The position numbers and the translations under genes were made by a program. 64,000 bases of DNA from NCBI GenBank assembly GCA_016946835.1, contig JACVTC010000150.1:343848-407847 (forward strand), written 5' to 3'. Origin of the DNA: Neocallimastix lanati (nom. inval.). Its lineage: Eukaryota > Neocallimastigomycota > Neocallimastigomycetes > Neocallimastigales > Neocallimastigaceae. The notes under the pieces were generated by a model. That model was given only the letters and a program-made list of their open reading frames with translations. It had not been told where the DNA came from and ran no database searches. This document shows positions 8,483 to 21,464 of the stretch, piece by piece (the stretch's first letter is position 1; every line of letters starts with the position of its first letter).

Positions 8483-10955
8483 AGATAATGATAAAATATA
8501 TAATTATTTAAAAATAAATAATTATATAAGTAAATAAAAGTATATAATTATAAAAGATATATAATTATATAAGTAAATAAAAGTATATAATTATAAAAGG
8601 TATATAATTATATAAGTAAATAAAAAGTATATATAATTATTAAAAGAAATAATTATATAAGATAATAATAAAAAAATATATAATTATTAAAAGATATATA
8701 ATTATATATAATGATAAAAGTTTACAATTATTATCTAAAGATAATAACTATAATAAAATAAGAGTTAATAATTAAAAATAAAGGGTAAATAAAGTAAAGT
8801 AATTATTAACCAAAGTAAATAAAATAAATAAAAAAGGTAAGGTTGAAAGAATAATAAAGGTTATAAAAATATAATTATTATAATGAAAAAAAATAAAAGG
8901 TATTATATAAATATTTAAATTATTATGAAGACATAATAAAATAAGATATTTATATAGAGATAATTTATAAAAGATAATTTATAAAAGATAAAAATAAAAA
9001 TAAAAGAAAAAAAGAAAAAAAGAAAATAAAAAATAAAATAATAATTATTCTTATGTTATTTATATATAATTAAATAAAAAAAGATTTAAAAAATAAATCT
9101 TTTAATAATTTATATATAAAGGGAACACAAGAAAAATTTTTAATCTAAATTTTTTAAATATAAATAAATTAAATATAAAAGAATTATAATAAAAGCTATA
9201 AAATTATATTTAAACTATTGTAAAAGTTAAAAGGGTAAATAAAGAAAGGAAAAATTATATATTGTCTTAGTATTTACCTAAGACTGCAATTACGTTAATA
9301 AAAAAATTATAAAACTATATAATTAATAAAAATCTAATATGTAAATAAATAAAAAAAAATATTTTATACTAAATAAAAACTATATATAAAATAATTAAAT
9401 TCTTTAATAATAAATAATAAAATAATAATAAAAATTATTATAGAAATTATTTATTAAAAAATTATTAAATTATTTTATATAAGAGAAAAAAATAAAATAT
9501 TAAAAATTAAATGAATTAAAAAGTGCACTTTTAAAATAATTATTAAAACTATTTTAAAAGAATAAAAACAAATAATGTTAAATAAGTGTAAATAAAAAAA
9601 AAAGTCATTAAAAAATTTTTTAATAACAATAAATAAAAATATAAAAAAAAAATATAATTATTTAGAGTTATCAAAAATAATGTAGTACAAAAAATAAAAA
9701 AATTTTTTGTACCGCAAAATATATATAATAATTAATAAATAGATAAATATGAATTAACCGTTATGATATAAAAAGATTTATAATAAATATAATTATTTAA
9801 TAAAAAAAAAAAATAATTTAATAATAAACCATAATGTATTTTGGATTATACATTAGGAGAAATAAAATTATTTTTTTTTTTTTTAATAATAATTATTATT
9901 ATTATTATTATTTTTTTTTTTTTTTTTTTGTAATTTTTTTTGTAGTAGATTTTTTTTGTATTATTTTTTTGTATTTGAATATATTGTTATTATATTATAA
10001 TATATGTGATGAAAAAAAATTTTTTATATTTTTTAATGCATTTTTATTTTTATTGGATAAAAAATTGAAATTTTATAATTGTATTAAACTTTTTTATTTT
10101 TTATATGGCTTTAAACATTAATTATATTTGATTATATTGAATTTTTTTTATTTTTTGTATGGCTTCAAATTAAAAATATTTGATTGTATTGAAATTTTTT
10201 TTTTGGTCCTATTTATTGGTTCATTTTTTTTTTTTTTTTACAATTTTGATTGATTTAAATTTTTTTTTTTTTGCAATTTTGATTGATTTTATTTTTATTT
10301 TTTTTTTTTTTTTTTGCATTTTTGATTGGATTTAATTTTTTTTTTTTTTTTTTATTGTTTGAATGAATAATGAATGTATTTATATTGAAAAAATAATTAT
10401 TTTTTGTTACATTGTAATGAAATTTTTTATAATTATTGGATAATAAGTTGAAAATATTGTATATGTATTGTTTTTTTTTTTTTTTTTTGTATTTGAATTG
10501 TAAAATATTTTAATTATAATATAATTTAATAATAAAATTAAATAAATAAAAAATATAGTTAGTAATTATTGATAATAGTAATAAAAAATAATAATAAAAA
10601 ATTTAAAAGGCCTTTTAAAAAAAAAAAAAAAGTAAAGACTTTAAATAAAAAAAAAAATAATTAATAAATTTATTATATATTTTTTAAATAAAATATTTAT
10701 ATAAATAAATATATATTTAAATATATAAAAAATTTATTTTTAATTTTTCATAAAATAATTAAAAATATAATAATTTATTTTATAAAAAAAAATTAAAGAA
10801 ATAAAAATAAAAAATAAAAAATAAAAAATAAAGGTCACTTTAAAATAAAAGAATTATTTTAAAAGGCCTCTTAAATTTAAAATTTTAATAAATAAATAAT
10901 AAAAAAATTTTTAATTTACTATTAATTATAATTAAAATTATAAAAAATTTAATTT

Positions 10956-10986
<31 letters not shown>

Positions 10987-11270
10987 TAAACTTTGGTGTA
11001 ACAAAAAAAAATTTTTTTGAAATAATTTAAAAATTTAATTAAATTTATATTTACCTTTTAATTATATAATTCTAAAAGTTGTTTTGTTTTGTTTATGTGC
11101 TGAAGTTATAATTTTTATTAATGGTATTATTGTCCTTATTGTCGTTGTTATTTCATTTTTTTTTTTTTTTTTTAAATTATTAAAGTGATAAATAATTTTT
11201 ATATATTAATTTGTTTTTAACGAGGTCCTTTAAAGTGCACTTTTGATTACTCGTCTTAAACCATTTTGTT
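8483..11270 (-). mobile_element. LINE copy A, 3' untranslated region (3' end lost to Ty3 insertion)
   Basis: This 2.8-kb stretch has no gene. It matches 24400-27068 segment by segment, including GGGAACACAAGAAAAATTTT (9121 and 25059), the AAGTGCACTTTTAAAATAAT block (9520 and 25400), the TGTACCGCAAAATATATATA block (9708 and 25610) and a GGTGTAACA block near 10993. Both copies lead into the same reverse transcriptase tail, so the region is read as the minus-strand LINE 3' UTR. The terminal ~450 bp present in copy B (23960-24400) are missing here because the Ty3 element begins at that point. Long T tracts at 9870-10500 are low complexity. Confidence 0.7.
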
Positions 11271-13017
11271 TTAATTATTATTATGATTATTATTATTATT
11301 AGTAGCAGTAGTAGTAGTAGTAGTAGTAGTAGTAGCAGTAGTAGATGATGGTAGTTCATTCCAAAATTTATAAAGGAAGTCGGTGATAATTCTAAATTTA
11401 TCATAATTTTTATTATTTAATATACTGTCTAGTATATTATAGTTTGGTGGTGGATGATCACCATACTTTCGAAGTTCACTTTTATATGCATAGATGTCAT
11501 CGTTGCATATAAAATGCCAAAAGGAAACATGCATAAATAATTTGCATTTCTGAATATGAGCTCTATTCATTTCCCTATGACATATTGGACAGATCTTTTT
11601 ATAGAGAAAAGTATTTAATCTCCATCTTATTGCTCTATATCTTGTTATAGGATCATTGATATAGATGCATTGATCAGAAGAATTAGTTTCTTTAATATAA
11701 TTTTTATCGGTCTTCTTTTTCACTCTTGCAAATGGAAGAATACAACTTGTTAACGCTGAACTTCCAAAGTTACTTTTATAAATAAGATCTTTTATTCTTG
11801 AATCCAAACCAATAAGATCTATATCTGGATCATTCGGGTCTTCGTCGTCTGGTATCACTGGATCTTTTAATCCAAAGTATTTTAAATGGAACAAATGATC
11901 CCAGTCCATAACTTTATAAAAAAAGGAATTTCTTGGGATCCTACTTTTATAGTTATTGATATAAAAGGCCACATTTAAAGGATTATCTTCATCTATTTCT
12001 TTAATGTGCCTTTTAAATTTTAATGATAATGTATAGAGTCTTTCTAAAGTTGGAGGTAATCCTAAAATAGAAAAGCCTATACGAAAACGTTTAGTATTTA
12101 AGATCCATTTAACTCCTAGTCTCATTACTTTATTATAAAGATGGATCTCTTCAAAGGGTTCTTTGGAATTTAATTCTCTATTTTCAAATTCTTCAATACT
12201 TTTCATCCAGTAAAAGGAAAGACAAGCAGAATGTTTCATCATTGGTCTAATAAATGATCTAAATATGAATAACTTAATTGAAGGCGACCATTTATTGATA
12301 TAATAATTCAGAGACTTTAACAATTTTAATGATCGTTCTGCTGAATTATTTAAATGTTCTTTCCAATTAATTCCAGAACATCTATGAATAAAACCCAAAT
12401 ACTTGTATTCTTCTTTTTTTGGAAGTCTATTTTCTTCTGAACCTAAATAAAAAGGAAGATTATCCACGTTATTATTATTATTATAATTATTTATGTTGTT
12501 ATTATCATCATCATTATCATTATCATTATCATTATCATTATCATTATCATTATCATTATCATTATCATTATCATTATCATTATCATTATCATTATCATTA
12601 TCATTATCATTATCATTATCATTATCATTATCATTATCATTATCATTATCATTATCATTATCATTATCATTATCATTATTGTTATTAAAATAAGGATCAC
12701 TAAGGAAAGCTGACTTTTCAATATTAAACTCCATTCCATTTTCTTCAGCCCATTTAAAACAGATATCTATCATTTTTTGCATATCATCTTTATTTTCATT
12801 ATTTAATTTAATATCATCAGCATAGAAAAGACAATGAGGTAATGGATCATTTGGATACCTTTCGATCAATTCTGATGCTAAATCATCAATGAAAATATTA
12901 AAAAGTAAAGGTGATAAAATAGCACCTTGTAGTAAGCCTCTTTGTATTTCTATTTCATCCGTTATTTCCTGATTTACAATAATTCTTGTAGTACATCCAG
13001 AAAATAACGAAGCAATC
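11271..13017 (-). pseudogene. LINE copy A: non-LTR reverse transcriptase, 5'-truncated
   Basis: An open frame of ~582 codons without a start codon encodes the C-terminal part of a LINE ORF2. It includes RT motif QGAILSPLLFNIFIDDLA (residues ~31-48) and the catalytic LFYADDIKL (~64-72). After the thumb come ~380 residues ending in a cysteine-rich motif CPICHREMNRAHIQKC, as in LINE C-terminal domains, and a Thr/Asn-rich tail. The fingers and any endonuclease domain are missing. Homology to copy B stops at 13017, where a tandem repeat begins, a typical 5' truncation or rearrangement point. A hexamer array coding for ~28 Asn-Asp pairs is inserted in frame just after YADD. The remaining frame is intact, so truncation rather than point decay is the defect. 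Confidence 0.85.
12511..12678 (-). repeat. In-frame TCATTA hexamer array (28 copies) inside the LINE RT
   Basis: The array is a pure hexamer run of 168 bp on the plus strand. On the coding strand it reads AATGAT, i.e. alternating Asn-Asp. Because the unit is six bases, expansion or contraction preserves the frame. It lies between the YADD domain and the thumb. Copy B has lost this segment by a larger deletion, so its ancestral length is not visible here. Confidence 0.95.
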
Positions 13018-13020
13018 AAA

Positions 13021-13555
13021 AATTTTTTTTTTATCTCTGTAAAATTTTTGTAATAAATTTTTGAAAGTTATCATGAATCAGTATGATATACGGGTTTAAA
13101 TAATTCATGAAATAATAAACCTAGAATAAAATAAATTATATCATTGGAAAGGTATTTGTTTTCATTAAATTAATATGAAATTGAATTACTTGTAACTTTA
13201 TATTTAAAGATTTTCAAAAAAATTTTTTTTATCCCTTTAAAATCTTTGTAATAAATTTTTGAAAGTTATCATGAATCAGTATGATATACGGGTTTAAATT
13301 ATTCATTAAATAATAAACCTAGAATAAAATAAATTAAATCATTAGAAAGGCATTTGTTTGCGCTAACTTAATATGAAATTGAATTACTTGTAACTTTATT
13401 TTTAAAGATTTTCAAAAAACTTGTTTTTATCTCTGTAAAATTTTTGTAATAAATTTTTGAAAGTCAACATGAATCAGTATGATATATGGGTTTAAATAAT
13501 TCATGAAATAATAAACTTAGAATAAAAAAAATTATATCATTAAATATGTAATATA
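13021..13555. repeat. ~199-bp tandem repeat, about 2.7 copies
   Basis: Units begin near 13021, 13220 and 13419. Each contains GTAATAAATTTTTGAAAGTT, then ATGAATCAGTATGATATA and a CGGGTTTAAAT-like motif, with a few substitutions between units. The array starts where LINE homology ends. It has no coding potential. The interval 13556-13796 shows only A/T-rich sequence. Confidence 0.85.
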
Positions 13556-13796
13556 AAAATATTTAATACATTAGCTTTTAAATTCGTAAGCATTGTTATT
13601 TAAAGCTAATAATTTCTTTTAAAATACATATTTATTATAATACCAAATAATCATTTATATTTAAATGTTTGAGAAAATATAAATTTAAATATTAAATAAA
13701 TTTAATTTAAAATATTAATGAATAAATATTAATTATATAAATAAATAAATAATTTAACAAATATATTCTTTTATTTTTAGTTAATAAAAAAAAAAT

Positions 13797-14390
13797 TGCT
13801 CAAACCGTATATGTCAAAAAAAAAATAGCGGAAAAACTTTTCTCTTTAAAATGCAAAAATATTTGAATATTTTATTCATAATAAGCAAAAGTATTTTTGG
13901 ATTAATTTTTATTAAAAAATTATTAATTAAAATAAAAAGATTATATAAGTGGATATATATTATGTTTATAAATAAATCAACTATATATGTTAATGAATAA
14001 ATAATTATAAAATAAATAAATAAATAATTTAATAAACAAATTCTTTTATTTTTGGTTAATAAAAAAAATTTGCTCAAACCGTATATGTCAAAAAAAAATA
14101 GCGAAAAAACTTTTTTCTTTAAAATGCAAAAATATTTGAATATTTTATTCATAATAAGCAAAAGTATTTTCAGATTAATTTTTATTAAAAAATTATTAAT
14201 TAAAATAAAAAGATTATATAAGTGGATATATATTATGTTTATTAATAAATCAACTATATATATTAATGAATAAATAATTATAAAATAAATAAATAAATAA
14301 TTTAATAAACAAATTCTTTTATTTTTGGTTAATAAAAAAAATTTGCTCAAACCGTATATGTCAAAAAAAAATAGCGAAAAAACTTTTTTC
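13797..14390. repeat. ~274-bp tandem repeat, about 2.2 copies
   Basis: TGCTCAAACCGTATATGTCA recurs at 13797, 14071 and 14344, giving periods of 274 and 273 bp. The intervening sequence, including ATGCAAAAATATTTGAATAT, is nearly identical between units. Reading frames across it are by-products of the repetition. Confidence 0.9.
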
Positions 14391-14740
14391 TAATGGAAAT
14401 TTATTAATAAAATAAATAAATAATTAAATATATATTTTAATGATTATTTATTAAATAAATAAAAAATAAATAAATTAATCAGTATTAATGAATATTTATT
14501 AATTACTTAAATAAATATTTTGATATATATATAAATGAATATATATTAATTACTTAAATAAATATTTTGATATATATATTAATGAATATATATTAATTAA
14601 GTAAATAAATATTTTGATAAATATATTAATGAATATATATTAATTAATTAATTAAATATTTTGATATATATATTAATGAATATTTATTAGTTACTTAAAT
14701 AAATATTTTGATATATATATTAATGAATATTTAAATAAAG
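14391..14740. repeat. ~60-bp A/T tandem repeat
   Basis: A unit containing TTAATTACTTAAATAAATAT and TTTTGATATATATATTAATG repeats about five times with small indels. It runs directly into the A-rich satellite. Confidence 0.75.
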
Positions 14741-17700
14741 AATAAAATAAAGATAAAATAAAATAAAGAATAAAAAAAAAATAAAATAAAATAAAGAATA
14801 AAATAAAGATAAAATATAATAAAGAGAAAAAAAATAAAATAAAAAAAATAAAATAAAATAAAGAATAAAATAAAAAATAAAATAAAATAAAGAATAAAAT
14901 AAAGAATAAAATAAAAAATAAAATAAAATAAAAATAAAGAATAAAATAAATCAAAATAACATAAAATAAAATAAAGAATAAAATAAAAATAAAGAATAAA
15001 ATAAATCAAAATAACATAAAATAAAATAAAGAATAAAATAAAGAATAAAATAAAATAAAAAATAAAATAAAATAAAGAATAAAATAAAAAAAAAAAATAA
15101 AATAAAGATAAATAAAATTAAAAAAGAATAAAATAAAAAAAAAAAAAAATAAAATAAAGATAAATAAAATTAAATAAAGAATAAAATAAAAAAAAAAAAA
15201 AAAAATAAAATAAAGATAAATAAAATTAAATAAAGAATAAAATAAATCAAAATAAAATAAAATAAAATAAAAAAGAAATAAAATAAAATAAAATAAAGAA
15301 TAAAAAGAAATAAAATAAAAATAAAATAAAATAAAATAAAATAAAATAAAATAAAATAAAATAAAATAAAATAAAAAATAAAATAAAAAAGAAATAAAAA
15401 AAAAATAAAGAATAAAATAAAATAAAAAATTAAAATAAAATAAAACATAAAGAATAAAATAAAATAAAGAATAAAATAAAAAAAAAAAAAATAAAATAAA
15501 GATAAATAAAATTAAAAAAGAATAAAATAAAAAAAAAAAAAAAAAATAAAATAAAGATAAATAAAATTAAATAAAGAATAAAATAAAAAAAAAAAAAAAA
15601 ATAAAATAAAGATAAATAAAATTAAATAAAGAATAAAATAAATCAAAATAAAATAAAATAAAAAATAAAATAAAATAAAATAAAGAATAAAATAAAAAAG
15701 AAATAAAAAAAAAATAAAGAATAAAATAAAATAAAATAAAGAATAAAAGAGAAATAAAATAAAATAAAGAATAAAATAAAAAAGAAATAAAATAAAATAA
15801 AGAATAGAATAAAATAAAATAAAGAATAAAATATAAAGAAAATAAATAAAAAAAATAAAATAAAACATAAAGAATAAAAAAAATAAAATAAAACATAAAG
15901 AATAAAAAAAATAAAATAAAACATAAAGAATAAAAAAAATAAAATAAAACATAAAGAATAAAAAAAATAAAATAAAACATAAGGAATAAAAAAAATAAAA
16001 TAAAACATAAAGAATAAAAAAAATAAAATAAAACATAAAGAATAAAAAAAAATAAAATAAAACATAAAGAATAAAATAAAATAAAGAATAAAATAAAATA
16101 AAGAATAAAATAAAATAAAGAATAAAATAAAATAAAAAATAAAATAAAATAAAGAATAAAATAAAAAATAAAATAAAATAAAGAATAAAATAAAGTATAA
16201 AATAAAAAATAAAATAAAATAAAGAATAAAATAAAGAATAAAATAAAAAATAAAATAAAATAAAGAATAAAATAAAGTATAAAATAAAAAATAAAATAAA
16301 ATAAAGAATAAAATAAAGAATAAAATAAAAAATAAAATAAAATAAAAAATAAAATAAAATAAAGAATAAAATAAAATAAAGAATAAAATAAAAATAAAGA
16401 ATAAAATAAATCAAAATAACATAAAATAAAATAAAGAATAAAATAAAGAATAAAATAAAGAATAAAATAAAATAAAGAATAAAATAAAAAAAAAAAAAAA
16501 TAAAATAAAGATAAATAAAATTAAAAAAGAATAAAATAAAAAAAAAAAAAAAAATAAAATAAAGATAAATAAAATTAAATAAAGAATAAAATAAAAAAAA
16601 AAAAAAAAAATAAAATAAAGATAAATAAAATTAAATAAAGAATAAAATAAATCAAAATAAAATAAAATAAAAAAATAAAATAAAATAAAATAAAATAAAG
16701 AATAAAAAGAAATAAAATAAAAATAAAATAAAATAAAATAAAATAAAATAAAATAAAATAAAATAAAAAATAAAATAAAAAAGAAATAAAAAAAAATAAA
16801 GAATAAAATAAAATAAAAAATTAAAATAAAATAAAACATAAAGAATAAAATAAAATAAAGAATAAAAAAGAAATAAAATAAAATAAAGAATAAAAAAGAA
16901 ATAAAATAAAATAAAGAATAAAATAAATCAAAATAAAGAATAAAATAAAATAAAAAATTAAAATAAATCAAAATAAAGAATTGAATGAAATAAAAAATTA
17001 AAATAAAATAAAAAAAAAAATAAAATAAAACATAAAGAATAAAATAAAGATAAATAAAATAAAATAAAGAATAAAATAAAATAAAATAAAGAATAAAATA
17101 TAAAGAAAATAAATAAAAAAAATAAAATAAAACATAAAGAATAAAAAAAATAAAATAAAACATAAAGAATAAAATAAAATAAAATAAAATAAAAAATAAA
17201 TCAAAATAAAATAAAATAAAGAATAAAATAAATCAAAATAAAATATAATAAAGAATAAAATAAATCAAAAAAAAATAAAATAAATCAAAAAAAATAAAAT
17301 AAAACATAAAGAATAAAATAAAGATAAATAAAATAAAATAAAGAATAAAATAAATCAAAATAAAATATAATAAAGAATAAAATAAATCAAAATAAAATAA
17401 AATAAAAAATAAAATAAAATAAAATAAAATAAAGAATAAAATAAAAAAGAAATAAAAAAAAATAAAGAATAGAATAAAATAAAATAAAGAATAAAATATA
17501 AAGAAAATAAAATAAAGAATAAAATAAAAAAGAAATAAAATAAAATAAAGAATAGAATAAAATAAAATAAAGAATAAAATATAAAGAAAATAAATAAAAA
17601 AAATAAAATAAAACATAAAGAATAAAAAAAAAAATAAAATAAAACATAAAGAATAAAATAAAATAAAGAATAAAATAAAATAAAGAATAAAATAAAATAA

Positions 17701-20700
17701 AGAATAAAATAAAATAAAAAATAAAATAAAATAAAATAAAATAAAATAAAATAAAGAATAAAATAAAATAAATTAAAATAAAAAATAAATCAAAATAAAA
17801 TATAATAAAGAATAAAATAAATCAAAATAAAATAAAATAAAGAATAAAATATAAAGAAAATAAATAAAAAAAATAAAATAAAACATAAAGAATAAAAAAA
17901 ATAAAATAAAACATAAAGAATAAAAAAAATAAAATAAAACATAAAGAATAAAATAAAATAAAGAATAAAATAAAATAAAATAAAAAATAAATCAAAATAA
18001 AATATAATAAAGAATAAAATAAATCAAAAAAAATAAAATAAAAAAAAAAATAAAATAAAACATAAAGAATAAAATAAAGATAAATAAAATAAAATAAAGA
18101 ATAAAATAAAAAAGAAATAAAAAAAAAAATAAAGAATAAAATAAAATAAAATAAAGAATAAAAAAGAAATAAAATAAAATAAAGAATAAAATAAAAAAGA
18201 AATAAAAAAAAATAAAGAATAAAATAGAATAAAATAAAAAAGAAATAAAAAAAAAATAAAGAATAAAATAAAATAAAATAAAGAATAAAAAAGAAATAAA
18301 ATAAAATAAAGAATAAAATAAAAAAGAAATAAAAAAAAATAAAGAATAAAATAAAATAAAACATAAAGAATAAAATAAAATAAAAAAATAAAATAAAATA
18401 AAATAAAATAAAATAAAGAATAGAATAAAATAAAATAAATAATAAAATAAAATAAAATAAAATAAAGAATAGAATAAAATAAAATAAATAATAAAATATA
18501 AAGAAATAAAATAAAATAAAGAATAAAATAAAGATAAATAAAATAAAATAAAGAATAAAATAAAATAAAATAAAATAAAAAATAAATCAAAATAAAATAA
18601 AATAAAAAATAAAATAAAATAAAATAAAGAATAAAATAAATCAAAATAAAATATAATAAAGAATAAAATAAATCAAAATAAAATATAATAAAGAATAAAA
18701 TAAATCAAAATAAAATAAAATAAAGAATAAAATATAAAGAAAATAAATAAAAAAAATAAAATAAAATAAAGAATAAAAAAAATAAAATAAAATATAATAA
18801 AGAATAAAATAAATCAAAATAAAATATAATAAAGAATAAAATAAATCAAAATAAAATAAAATAAAGAATAAAATATAAAGAAAATAAATAAAAAAAATAA
18901 AATAAAACATAAAGAATAAAAAAAATAAAATAAAACATAAAGAATAAAAAAAATAAAATAAAACATAAAGAATAAAATAAAATAAAGAATAAAATAAAAT
19001 AAAATAAAAAATAAATCAAAATAAAATATAATAAAGAATAAAATAAATCAAAAAAAAATAAAATAAATCAAAAAAAATAAAATAAAACATAAAGAATAAA
19101 ATAAAGATAAATAAAATAAAATAAAATAAAGAATAAAATAAAAAAGAAATAAAAAAAAATAAAGAATAAAATAAAATAAAATAAAGAATAAAAAAGAAAT
19201 AAAATAAAATAAAGAATAAAATAAAAAAGAAATAAAAAAAAATAAAGAATAAAATAGAATAAAATAAAGAATAAAATAAAATAAAAAAATAAAATAAAAT
19301 AAAATAAAATAAAGAATAGAATAAAATAAAATAAATAATAAAATGTAAAGAAATAAAATAAAATAAAGAATAAAATAAAGATAAATAAAATAAAATAAAG
19401 AATAAAATAAAATAAAATAAAATAAAGAATAAAATAAAATAAAATAAAATAAAAAATAAATCAAAATAAAATAAAATAAAAAATAAAATAAAATAAAATA
19501 AAGAATAAAATAAATCAAAATAAAATATAATAAAGAATAAAATAAATCAAAATAAAATAAAATAAAAAATAAAATAAAATAAAATAAAGAATAAAATAAA
19601 AAAGAAATAAAAAAAAATAAAGAATAAAAGAGAAATAAAATAAAATAAAGAATAAAATAAAAAAGAAATAAAATAAAATAAAGAATAGAATAAAATAAAA
19701 TAAAGAATAAAATATAAAGAAAATAAATAAAAAAAATAAAATAAAACATAAAGAATAAAATAAAGATAAATAAAATAAAATAAAGAATAGAATAAAATAA
19801 AATAAAGAATAAAATATAAAGAAAGTAAATAAAAAAAATAAAATAAAACATAAAGAATAAAAAAAATAAAATAAAACATAAAGAATAAAATAAAATAAAA
19901 TAAAAAATAAATCAAAATAAAATAAAACATAAAGAATAAAATAAATCAAAATAAAATATAATAAAGAATAAAATAAATCAAAAAAAAATAAAATAAATCA
20001 AAAAAAATAAAATAAAACATAAAGAATAAAATAAAGATAAATAAAATAAAATAAAATAAAGAATAAAATAAAAAAGAAATAAAAAAAAATAAAGAATAAA
20101 ATAAAATAAAATAAAGAATAAAAAAGAAATAAAATAAAATAAAGAATAAAATAAAAAAGAAATAAAAAAAAATAAAGAATAAAATAGAATAAAATAAAAA
20201 AGAAATAAAAAAAAAATAAAGAATAAAATGAAATAAAATAAAGAATAAAAAAGAAATAAAATAAAATAAAGAATAAAATAAAAAAGAAATAAAAAAAAAT
20301 AAAGAATAAAATAGAATAAAATAAAAAAGAAATAAAAAAAAAATAAAGAATAAAATGAAATAAAATAAAGAATAAAAAAGAAATAAAATAAAATAAAGAA
20401 TAAAATAAAAAAGAAATAAAAAAAAATAAAGAATAAAATAGAATAAAATAAAGAATAAAATAAAATAAAAAAATAAAATAAAATAAAATAAAATAAAGAA
20501 TAGAATAAAATAAAATAAATAATAAAATATAAAGAAATAAAATAAAATAAAGAATAAAATAAAGATAAATAAAATAAAATAAAGAATAAAATAAAAATTA
20601 AAATAAAATAAAAAAGAAATAAAATAAAACATAAAAAATAAAATATAAAGAAATAAAATATATCATAAAAAATAAATAAAAAATAAAATAAAGAATAGAA

Positions 20701-20715
20701 TAAAATAAAACATAA
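14741..20715. repeat. ~6-kb A-rich pentamer-derived satellite with higher-order structure
   Basis: The plus strand is almost only A and isolated T, with rare G and rarer C. It is built from AAAAT pentamers and a few recurrent words: AAAGAATAAAAT, AATCAAAATAA, AACATAAAG and AAAAGAAATAAA. Blocks of these words are themselves repeated: a segment near 15085-15245 recurs at 15480-15640 and 16480-16655, and large blocks near 18040-18520 recur at 19100-19560 and 20060-20590. The minus strand lacks stop codons because TTTTA repeats read as Phe-Tyr-Phe-Ile-Leu in every frame. The long frames there are therefore artefacts. Confidence 0.95.
15866..16085. repeat. 28-bp tandem repeat within the satellite
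   Basis: The word CATAAAG (CATAAGG in one unit) recurs at 15866, 15894, 15922, 15950, 15978, 16006, 16034 and about 16063. The spacing is a constant 28 bp, rising to 29 at the last unit through one extra A. It is the cleanest short-period sub-array in the satellite. Confidence 0.85.
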
Positions 20716-20819
20716 ATTAATATTATATAAAATAATATTAATTGTATATAATATAAAATATCAAGTAAACTAATATACTAAACTAATAATATCAATTAAA
20801 AAATATAATAACTTGATAG

Positions 20820-21338
20820 GAGTTTAAGAGATAATAAATTCACAGGAGATATTCCGGATTTCTCAAGCTCACCATCTATAAGAGAACTGTACGTTTGTTA
20901 TAAATATTATAAAAATAATAAATATAATTATGATTTTAAAAATATTTCAAAAAATGTTTTATATTTATTTTAATAAATTACTTCTATTAATATGAAAACT
21001 ATTTTCATATTATATATTGTTTATATTGTTATCATTTCTATATTTATTAATAGACATTTATATAATAATCAATTTGATGGAGATATTGGTAATAGATTAA
21101 AAAACCTAGATTATCTTTATTTATTGTAAGTATATTATTAATAAATAAATAAATATATAAATTTTATATTTCATTTTTATTGAAAAAAAAAAAAATTTAT
21201 CTCTACTTAATAAAAAATTTTTGTATAAACCTAATTAATATTATAGAAATTTAAGAAATAATAAATTAACTGGAACAATTCCTGAATATATTGGTAGCTA
21301 TACTAATATGACCGAAATGTAACTATGATTTTTCTATA

Positions 21339-21369
<31 letters not shown>

Positions 21370-21429
21370 GAGTAATAAAAATAGGAATGATTAATTATTA
21401 ATGATTTTTATTGATTATTTTAATATTTG

Positions 21430-21464
<35 letters not shown>

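Noticed and set aside
9834-10121. Plus-strand Phe/Tyr-rich frame
   Set aside because: It is a low-complexity T tract inside the LINE 3' UTR, with no counterpart frame in copy B.
13814-14350. 178-codon minus-strand hydrophobic frame
   Set aside because: It is produced by reading through two copies of the 274-bp tandem repeat, with internal duplication of the same peptide.
14691-20632. Long minus-strand reading frames of Phe, Tyr, Ile and Leu across the satellite
   Set aside because: A TTTTA pentamer has no stop in any frame and always reads Phe-Tyr-Phe-Ile-Leu; these frames reflect repetition, not genes.
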